Assembly: GCA_001804165.1 (NCBI GenBank)
Contig: MHFL01000020.1
Location: forward strand, 4,091 to 13,697
DNA length: 9,607 nucleotides
DNA from: Omnitrophica bacterium RIFCSPLOWO2_01_FULL_45_10
Lineage (GTDB): Bacteria > Omnitrophota > Gorgyraeia > 2-01-FULL-45-10
Reading direction: 5' to 3'
The position numbers and the translations under genes were made by a program. Position 1 is the stretch's first letter. Each line of letters opens with the position of its first letter. Under the pieces are notes generated by a model that was not told where the DNA came from, made no database searches, and worked only from the letters and a program-made list of their open reading frames with translations. Shown here one piece after another: positions 1-4,876 of the stretch.

Positions 1-95
1 TCATCGCAGCCCATATAGTTTATCCAGGGGGTGGGGGTATCGGGTCGGGTGATTACGTACTCTCGCTTGTCTCTATCGAAATAACCGTATTTCAT
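1..95 (-). CDS. GH94-type glycoside phosphorylase, N-terminal fragment (runs off window)
   Basis: An ATG at 95-93 opens a frame of 31 codons that continues past position 1. It begins [14 protein letters not shown] and continues with [15 protein letters not shown]. This opening, with the '[23 protein letters not shown]' pattern, is what I know from the N terminus of GH94 enzymes (cellobiose, cellodextrin or chitobiose phosphorylases, formerly GT36). These cytoplasmic enzymes split beta-linked disaccharides or oligosaccharides with phosphate to give a sugar 1-phosphate. The start is chosen because it matches the family N terminus. The ribosome site is weak, with a purine-rich AAGAAGAG about 12 bases upstream. 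The gene follows the small binding protein ending at 187, with an inverted repeat between them. Only the N-terminal fragment is visible, so substrate specificity cannot be read and no catalytic residue is in view. Confidence 0.75.
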   Translation of the reverse strand, partial: MKYGYFDRDKREYVITRPDTPTPWINYMGCD

Positions 96-115
96 GTTAC
101 TTGCAAGCTCTTCTT

Positions 116-186
116 TTTAGCGGATAGCGTATAGCGTATAGAAAAACAAAAATTCGCTTTTACTATACGCTATCCGCTAAACGCTA
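116..186. repeat. Inverted repeat built from tandem TAGCGKA heptamers
   Basis: Perfect 19-base arms at 116-134 and 163-181 face each other across a 28-base AT-rich spacer. Each arm is part of a heptamer run. The plus strand reads TAGCGGA, TAGCGTA, TAGCGTA, TAG at 118-141. The minus strand reads TAGCGTT, TAGCGGA, TAGCGTA, TAG at 186-163, beginning directly after the TAA stop (189-187) of the upstream gene. It lies between the small binding protein and the GH94 start. It could fold in RNA as a long hairpin and attenuate transcription, but there is no T-run typical of an intrinsic terminator. A dispersed repeat element is equally possible. Confidence 0.8.
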
Positions 187-789
187 TTAATCCGTTAATT
201 TGACATTATCTATATACGCGGGCCCATTATATTTTATCTTGCCGTTCGATTCTATCCTCACGCCCAACTTCTTTATATCCTTTCTGAAACTATCATCTAT
301 GAATCTCCGCCATGTCATGCTATTTGATGTGAGGTCCGCCTTTATCAATGTCCACTCTCCGGGGGCCAGCGTTATGGTCTTATTCATCTCTGTCCATTTC
401 CAGTCCTCTCCGACTGTTAATATTATTCTCGCCCTTAAACCGCGCGGGGCGTCCTTCGGCAGAAATATATCGAGAGATAAATAATTGAAGGGGCTCCAGT
501 CGGTTACATCTATAACGCGTTCGACGTATGAGCCTTCCCAGGAAGTTCCGCCTGTAAATTCCGAATCGATTTCCAGGGCATAACGCCCCTCGCTCGCCTG
601 AAATTCGGAAACCCCTATTTGTTTACCTACATGGTCCTTTTTCGTGAAGGCCCAGTCGGGTATCTCCCATCCTTGAGGGTCCTTCTCAAAATCATAAAGG
701 AGTATCTCTCTCGAAAAAGATAACGCGGACTGTCCTAATAGAGATGCCGTAGTAATTAAAAAAATAAAAAATATCCTTAAAATCAGCAT
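187..789 (-). CDS. Secreted small carbohydrate-binding-like protein (paralogue 1)
   Basis: The product is 200 residues: a hydrophobic signal peptide (about residues 3-24) and then a single beta-sandwich-like domain. The domain opens 'LLYDFEKDPQGWEIPDWA' and ends 'GPAYIDNVKL'. A start of the form 'FE...GW' and an end of the form 'YIDNVKL' are typical of several carbohydrate-binding module families attached to beta-glycanases, including mannan-binding CBM27/CBM23-like modules. I cannot assign a CBM family. No catalytic domain is attached, so it probably works as a free periplasmic or secreted glycan-binding protein. By eye it is about half identical to the protein at 1952-2539. It starts 7 bases after the GH113-like gene, with no clear Shine-Dalgarno, which suggests translational coupling. 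An inverted repeat follows its stop. Confidence 0.72.
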   Translation of the reverse strand: MLILRIFFIFLITTASLLGQSALSFSREILLYDFEKDPQGWEIPDWAFTKKDHVGKQIGVSEFQASEGRYALEIDSEFTGGTSWEGSYVERVIDVTDWSPFNYLSLDIFLPKDAPRGLRARIILTVGEDWKWTEMNKTITLAPGEWTLIKADLTSNSMTWRRFIDDSFRKDIKKLGVRIESNGKIKYNGPAYIDNVKLTD

Positions 790-796
790 AAAATTT

Positions 797-1864
797 TTAT
801 AACGGAGATCGCTTGGGTGTCGGTTTTTTATACCACTGCGTCATAACCTGCTGGGCCGGCTTATTCTGAGGCGTGAAACTACGAGAATTCGCGCCGCCGA
901 ATCGCACATCCGTGCCCCAGCGCCACCAATATACTCCATAAAACCATTTCTTATCCCAAAATGTCTCAAAAAGCGCGCGATAACAATCCGCCTGCAGTCC
1001 TGAATTCACTTTCCCGCTCGCTGCCTCTTCCCACGGCATCTTGGCGGCGTAATCAGCGCTGCAGTAACCTACCTCAGGGAACAGGATGGGCTTATTTATC
1101 CTCTTTTGAAATTCCTCAATCTCCTTCGCCCATGGCTCCCATCCTTTCTTAAGTTCTTCAAGGGTTGGTCTCGTCTTTTCCGATAAAGGAAAATACGCGT
1201 CTATTCCTACATAATCCAGAGCGTCCCAAAAGGTAACGTGAGCGTATTCATCGTTCCAATTCGCGGCGTAGATGAGAGGGCCCTTATATGCCTCTCTGAT
1301 TGGCTTTATAATTATTTCCTTCCACATGTTGCCTCTTATGGTCGCTATGGCCGTCAATTCTGTCCCTATGCACAGCATCTCAACATTATGTTCCTGGGCC
1401 ATTCTAGCGTAATGAAGCATAAAATCTCTGTAACCCTCGAACCACTTCTGCCATTCGGGCTCGCTATTGCATGCTATGTCGCCGCGCCAACTGCCGTCGG
1501 AGGTGTCTATTATGTCTAAATGCGGTTTGAGCATAACCTTCATTCCGAGCGAGTGGGCCGTTTCTATGGCGTGAACAAGGCTTTCATCGGTAGGTGTAGT
1601 GTGATTTGGAGATATTTCGGTCGTGTAGCATTTCTGCTGATACCACGTGGTTAGCAGGGAAACCCATCCCGTTCCTGTTTTGGCTAATTGTTTTAAGGAT
1701 TCGTCGGATTCCGGCGAAGCATATTTGTTCTTATTCCATGTGGTATAACACATACCCTTCTGGAATTCATATTTCGGCCTGGTACCGGCCGGTTCAGCCA
1801 CAGCTATCTGCCCGTCTAAGAGAAGGAAAGACAACAAGACATAAAGCATGGTTCTACTTCTCAT
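797..1864 (-). CDS. Secreted GH113-like glycoside hydrolase (probable beta-mannanase type), single domain
   Basis: The product is 355 residues: a signal peptide (about 1-23, ending AVA before EPAG) and then one TIM-barrel domain. It starts at ATG 1864, with AGGAG at 1878-1874 and 9 bases of spacing. Visible clan GH-A features include the strand motif MKVMLKPHLD (108-117), CIGTEL with the likely acid/base Glu169, YAANW (199-203), YVGIDAYFPL (218-227), FPEVGY with the likely nucleophile Glu264, and VYWWRWG near the C terminus. This layout matches GH113, known mainly for beta-1,4-mannan endo-hydrolysis; the substrate here is inferred. It shares long motif blocks with the hydrolase at 4868-6532 but lacks that protein's F5/8C module. 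It sits between two paralogous small binding proteins on the same strand, consistent with a three-gene export cassette. Confidence 0.75.
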   Translation of the reverse strand: MRSRTMLYVLLSFLLLDGQIAVAEPAGTRPKYEFQKGMCYTTWNKNKYASPESDESLKQLAKTGTGWVSLLTTWYQQKCYTTEISPNHTTPTDESLVHAIETAHSLGMKVMLKPHLDIIDTSDGSWRGDIACNSEPEWQKWFEGYRDFMLHYARMAQEHNVEMLCIGTELTAIATIRGNMWKEIIIKPIREAYKGPLIYAANWNDEYAHVTFWDALDYVGIDAYFPLSEKTRPTLEELKKGWEPWAKEIEEFQKRINKPILFPEVGYCSADYAAKMPWEEAASGKVNSGLQADCYRALFETFWDKKWFYGVYWWRWGTDVRFGGANSRSFTPQNKPAQQVMTQWYKKPTPKRSPL

Positions 1865-1900
1865 TTCAGGATGCTCCTATATGAGTAACTTTCACGCTGT

Positions 1901-1928
1901 AGTAGGGCAGGTTTAACCCTGCCCTACT
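1901..1928. repeat. Intergenic palindrome, copy 1 of GTAGGG..CCCTAC family
   Basis: Perfect 11-base arms (AGTAGGGCAGG at 1901-1911 and its complement at 1918-1928) flank a 6-base centre. It lies in the 87-base gap between the binding protein ending at 1952 and the GH113-like gene starting at 1864, about 22 bases upstream of that gene's AGGAG. It is closely related to the palindrome at 4813-4854: in a 28-base alignment the paired positions 1/28 and 8/21 are both swapped so that pairing is kept. It could be a REP-like dispersed element or an RNA hairpin that tunes expression within the operon. No T-run follows it. Confidence 0.8.
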
Positions 1929-1951
1929 AAACATTTAAAACAAAACCCGCC

Positions 1952-2539
1952 TTACTTCGCCAACTTAACATTATCGATGTAAATTGGCCCGGCATATTCA
2001 GGTTTTTTATTGGATTCGATCCTGACCGCTATCTTGCGTACGTCTTTTCTGAAATTATCGTCGACGACGGTCCTCTTCCAGTCTTCGCTGCCGGGAAGCA
2101 GATCCGCGGTGATAGTTACCCATTCACCCGGAACCAGCGAGACGGAACGCGCCATCTCGGTAAATTTCCAGCTCTCGCCTACGGTCAATATTATCTTCGC
2201 CTTGAGTCCTGTCGGCGCATCTTTGGGTATGTAGATGTCCGCTGAAACGGATTTATAGGGCGTCCAGTCGAAATATTCAAAATCCTCGACTATGGCCGCT
2301 GTCCATACCTTTCCGGGGAAAGCTGCCATAAGTTCCAGCGCGCCTTTGCCGTCTTTCGCGATGCCTTTGGATGCCTCTAACGTCTTCCCCACATGGTCTT
2401 CCTGCTCCAGCGCCCATTCCGGGATTTCCCATCCCTGGGTGTCTTTTTCAAAACTGAATAACACCCTTTCCTCTGCCTGCGCAAAATTACATAGTCCCAA
2501 TGTCAACGTAACTGCGGTCAGCAATAGTAATTTTCTCAT
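1952..2539 (-). CDS. Secreted small carbohydrate-binding-like protein (paralogue 2)
   Basis: The product is 195 residues from ATG 2539: a signal peptide (cleavage likely after AQA, before EERVLF) and one domain with 'FSFEKDTQGWEIPEWA' at its start and 'GPIYIDNVKLAK' at its end. The ATG is preferred over an in-frame GTG at 2548 because AGGTGA, matching the canonical anti-Shine-Dalgarno, lies 5 bases before it. Strong blocks shared with the protein at 187-789 include DHVGK, IPKDAP/LPKDAP, IILTVGE.WK.TEM, PGEW, FRKD and VRIESN. Such stand-alone modules normally bind polysaccharide or hold oligosaccharides near enzymes. Here the glycan is unknown, with mannan or glucan inferred from the GH113-like neighbour. 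It is the first gene of a likely CBM / GH113 / CBM operon, downstream of an AT-rich promoter region. Confidence 0.72.
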   Translation of the reverse strand: MRKLLLLTAVTLTLGLCNFAQAEERVLFSFEKDTQGWEIPEWALEQEDHVGKTLEASKGIAKDGKGALELMAAFPGKVWTAAIVEDFEYFDWTPYKSVSADIYIPKDAPTGLKAKIILTVGESWKFTEMARSVSLVPGEWVTITADLLPGSEDWKRTVVDDNFRKDVRKIAVRIESNKKPEYAGPIYIDNVKLAK

Positions 2540-2564
2540 ACTATTCACCTGCCTTTCGCATATA

Positions 2565-2570
2565 ATTATA
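2565..2570 (-). promoter_or_regulatory. Candidate -10 box close to the binding-protein gene
   Basis: The minus strand reads TATAAT at 2570-2565, 25 bases before the ATG at 2539 and upstream of the AGGTGA ribosome site. It would give a leader of roughly 20 bases. The matching -35 region is poor, being mostly a T-run, so recognition might depend on the AT-rich tract or an activator. It competes with the better spaced candidate at 2640-2668. Confidence 0.3.
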
Positions 2571-2614
2571 CATTATTTAAGGTTAAAAAAACATTATTTT
2601 AAGATTAAAAAAAA
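2570..2614. repeat. Imperfect tandem duplication in AT-rich promoter region
   Basis: Two adjacent near-copies of the pattern ACATTATTT(T)AAGRTTAAAAAA lie at 2570-2590 and 2591-2614. The second copy has one extra T, a G-to-A change and a longer A-run. They sit between the kinase stop and the binding-protein start. The right copy also forms weak 9-base inverted arms (2601-2609 with 2623-2631). They could be duplicated regulator half-sites or a slippage product. Confidence 0.6.
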
Positions 2615-2639
2615 CTAATCTATTTAATCTTCAATCTAC

Positions 2640-2668
2640 ATTATACTATATAGGTAAGGAAATGATAA
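2640..2668 (-). promoter_or_regulatory. Candidate sigma70-type promoter for the CBM-GH113-CBM operon
   Basis: On the minus strand TTATCA (2668-2663) is followed by a 17-base spacer and a perfect TATAAT (2645-2640). Transcription would start near 2633 and give a leader of about 95 bases before ATG 2539, covering the tandem AT-rich repeat. The -35 box overlaps the end of the histidine kinase gene. This is a consensus match only. AT-rich DNA yields such matches by chance. Confidence 0.35.
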
Positions 2669-4115
2669 AGGTAGTACCGTGAGGAGGAGTGCTTTCAGCT
2701 TCGATATTACCGTTGTGGGCTAACGCTATGGACTTGGCGATGCTTAGGCCCAGTCCAAATCCGGCGCTATTACGCGATTTATCAACCCGATAAAACCTAT
2801 CGAAGATATGAGCAATATCTTCTTCCTTTATCCCAATCCCTGTGTCCTGTATCTTAACCTTGGCAAAGGAATCGTTCTTTTCCAATGATACATTAATCCT
2901 GCCTTTTTGAGGGGTATACTTAATGGCATTATCAAGGATGTTGAGAAAAAGGGTCTTGAGTTGATTTTCATCCGCCACTAATGGCACCGAGCCGTTCCCT
3001 TTGAACGAAACTTGAATTTGTTTTAACTCGGATACTCCTTTTATGTTATTTATAATTCCTTCCAAAAGAAGGTTAAGGTCCAAGGGCCTTCTGTCGGGGC
3101 TTGCTTCTTTTGAATCGACCCTCGCGAGTAATAACAAATTTTCGGCAAGTTTCGCGAGCCTGTCTATCTCCTCCAGGGCGCTTTTTATTATATCTTCGTA
3201 CTCCCTGGCGGAGCGCATCCTGCTGAGCACTACCTCAAACTCACCCTTCAATATGGTTAACGGCGTCTTCAACTCATGCGAAAGGTCCTCGAAAAGTTGA
3301 CGTTGTGACCTGAATGCCCTGTCGAGGCGCAAGAGCATGTCATTGAATGTTTCGGCCAATTTCTGTATCTCGTCTTTTGTGGCCGGAACCGAGAGCCTCA
3401 ATCGCATGTTCTCCGCCGTGATCTGATGGATCGTCTTTATCATGCTGTCCACCGGGTGCAGTGTCGCCTTCGCGAGAAACGCGCCCATGATACCTGTCAC
3501 GAAAACTGTTACGGGAAAGAGGATGAACAACGCTACCTTGAGGTTGTTAAGCGCGACCTGTACGGAGCTAAGGGGGCTTCCGATCTGCACGATGTAGGCG
3601 ACTTTTTCATTCTCGAATATCGGCTTCGTATATAATCTGAACGCCATCCTGCCCGGCCCGTAACCTGAGCCGACGGTATCGAAGCGGCTTGTCCCCTGCA
3701 AGACAGAGATAAAGTCCTTCCTTGGAATTTCAGAAACCAGCCCTTGAGTATTTTTTGAGGAAGCGATTACCGCTCCATCCGTATCAAAGAGCCGAACGAC
3801 TATATCTAATAATTTTGGATCGCTCGACTCTTCTTTCACCCATCTCTGCGCGAACTTCGCGAAATTGATATTGCGCCGTTTCCTCAGCGCTTCAGGTTTC
3901 TCCTGGCGCTCCAGCGCCTCAATGTTTGACGCCTCCCAGTAAGTATCAATCGATTGCGCGATGCCCCCGGCCTTTGACTTCAATAGAGTGTCCATATTGC
4001 TGTGAAGGCCCGCCTTAACGTTGTGGTACAGTATGCCGCTGAAGATACTGAGCGTAAACGCCAGTATCAACATGTAAAGAACCGTTATCTTGAAGCGGAT
4101 GGACTTGAAGAACAT
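2646..4115 (-). CDS. Membrane sensor histidine kinase (CusS-like architecture)
   Basis: The product is 489 residues from ATG 4115, chosen over an in-frame TTG at 4124 because AAGG lies 9 bases before the ATG. Order: membrane segment (about 5-30), periplasmic sensor region (about 31-188), second membrane segment (about 192-215), HAMP (about 216-265), HisKA with FEDLSHELKTP and phospho-acceptor His280, then HATPase with the N-box LKTLFLNILDNAIKY, DTGIG, and GFGLGLSIAKS. All catalytic motifs are intact. It should autophosphorylate and phosphorylate the regulator encoded 11 bases upstream. The overall form resembles CusS-type sensors, but the periplasmic domain shows no ligand motif I recognise. 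Given the neighbouring hydrolases, sensing of a sugar or an envelope signal is possible, though metal sensing is not excluded. Confidence 0.9.
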   Translation of the reverse strand: MFFKSIRFKITVLYMLILAFTLSIFSGILYHNVKAGLHSNMDTLLKSKAGGIAQSIDTYWEASNIEALERQEKPEALRKRRNINFAKFAQRWVKEESSDPKLLDIVVRLFDTDGAVIASSKNTQGLVSEIPRKDFISVLQGTSRFDTVGSGYGPGRMAFRLYTKPIFENEKVAYIVQIGSPLSSVQVALNNLKVALFILFPVTVFVTGIMGAFLAKATLHPVDSMIKTIHQITAENMRLRLSVPATKDEIQKLAETFNDMLLRLDRAFRSQRQLFEDLSHELKTPLTILKGEFEVVLSRMRSAREYEDIIKSALEEIDRLAKLAENLLLLARVDSKEASPDRRPLDLNLLLEGIINNIKGVSELKQIQVSFKGNGSVPLVADENQLKTLFLNILDNAIKYTPQKGRINVSLEKNDSFAKVKIQDTGIGIKEEDIAHIFDRFYRVDKSRNSAGFGLGLSIAKSIALAHNGNIEAESTPPHGTTFIISLPI

Positions 4116-4126
4116 GGCTGGCAACC

Positions 4127-4810
4127 TTATTCTTTGAGAATGTATCCTCGTCCCCGAATTGTCTGTATCAGTTTCTTTTCGAAGCCGGAGTCGATCTTAT
4201 TTCTCAAATAATTTATATACACATCTATCACGTTCGTAAACGTGTCAAAATCTATGTCCCAAACGTGCTCAGATATCATGGTCCTGGTTACCACCGAGCC
4301 GGTGTTTCGCATGAGATATTCAAGGAGCGCATACTCTTTGGCGGTAAGTTCTATATGTTTACCTGAGCGGGTTACGTCATGGGTGACTAAATCCAAAGTG
4401 AGGTCGTCCACCTGAATTACATTCGTTACTTTCGTGTTTTTCTTTCTTAGGACAGCGCGTATTCTCGCGAGAAGTTCCTCAAAAGCGAACGGTTTCATCA
4501 GATAATCGTCGGCGCCGGCATCCAGGCCCTCAACCCTGTCTTCGACAGCGCTTTTTGCGGTGAGCATTATGATCGGAGTCAAAATGCCTGAAGCCCTTAG
4601 GTTCTTACATACACTGAGACCGTCGACCTTCGGCAGCATTAGATCCAGCAGTATCAAATCGTATTCGTTCGTCTTGGCGAGGAATTCTCCTTCTTGTCCG
4701 TCATACGCGACATCGACAGCGTATCCTTCCTCCTTCAGGCCGCGTTTGATGAAATCCGTAATCTTTTTCTCGTCTTCTATAACTAAAATACGCATTTTAT
4801 TACTCATCAT
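4127..4810 (-). CDS. OmpR/PhoB-family response regulator
   Basis: The product is 227 residues. The receiver domain (about 6-118) has the acidic pair Glu12/Asp13, the phospho-acceptor Asp56 in LILLDLMLP, Thr84 and Lys106 in LMKPF. The winged-helix DNA-binding domain (about 130-227) has the family signatures ELTAKEYALLEYLM, VVTRTMISEHVW, TNVIDVYINYLRNKI and IRGRGYIL. It is a transcription regulator, phosphorylated by the kinase that begins just after its stop. Start codons at 4810, 4807 and 4795 are all in frame; the first two lie only a few bases from the 42-bp palindrome at 4813-4854, and no strong Shine-Dalgarno is seen. The start is therefore uncertain by up to five codons. Plausible targets are its own operon and the flanking hydrolase genes. 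Confidence 0.93.
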   Translation of the reverse strand: MMSNKMRILVIEDEKKITDFIKRGLKEEGYAVDVAYDGQEGEFLAKTNEYDLILLDLMLPKVDGLSVCKNLRASGILTPIIMLTAKSAVEDRVEGLDAGADDYLMKPFAFEELLARIRAVLRKKNTKVTNVIQVDDLTLDLVTHDVTRSGKHIELTAKEYALLEYLMRNTGSVVTRTMISEHVWDIDFDTFTNVIDVYINYLRNKIDSGFEKKLIQTIRGRGYILKE

Positions 4811-4812
4811 TC

Positions 4813-4854
4813 TTTATTATGTAGGGGAGGTTTAAACCTCCCCTACATAATAAA
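4813..4854. repeat. 42-bp perfect intergenic palindrome, copy 2 of GTAGGG..CCCTAC family
   Basis: Perfect 21-base arms meet at a TTTAAA centre with no unpaired loop. The outer 7-8 bases are AT-rich and the inner part reads GTAGGGGAGG with its complement. It fills most of the 57-base gap between the F5/8C-GH113-like gene (stop 4868) and the response regulator (start 4810). Its core matches the palindrome at 1901-1928 with two compensatory pair changes. It could be a dispersed REP-like element, an operator overlapping the possible promoter at 4847-4876, or an RNA hairpin that hides the regulator start. No T-run follows, so a standard intrinsic terminator is unlikely. Confidence 0.88.
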
Positions 4855-4876
4855 ATATGCATTATTCCTACTTCAA
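4847..4876 (-). promoter_or_regulatory. Candidate promoter for the two-component system
   Basis: On the minus strand TTGAAG (4876-4871) is followed by an 18-base spacer and TATTAT (4852-4847). The -35 box overlaps the last codons of the upstream hydrolase, and the -10 box lies inside the right arm of the 42-bp palindrome. Transcription would then begin inside the palindrome. This is a consensus resemblance only. Read-through from the sugar operon is the alternative. Confidence 0.3.

Noticed and set aside
116..186. Short repeats as a possible CRISPR array
   Set aside because: The units are 7 bases, contiguous, without unique spacers, and arranged as an inverted pair.
2601..2631. Weak hairpin after the histidine kinase as a terminator
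   Set aside because: The stem is 9 bases and almost all A/T with a 13-base loop, and the T-run is inside the loop, not after the stem.
4116..4124. TTG start for the histidine kinase
   Set aside because: The only ribosome-site-like AAGG touches this TTG with no spacing but lies 9 bases from ATG 4115.
4813..4854. Palindrome as an intrinsic terminator after the hydrolase
   Set aside because: No T-run follows on the minus strand. The sequence after the stem is ATAATAAAG-like within the arm and then the regulator start.
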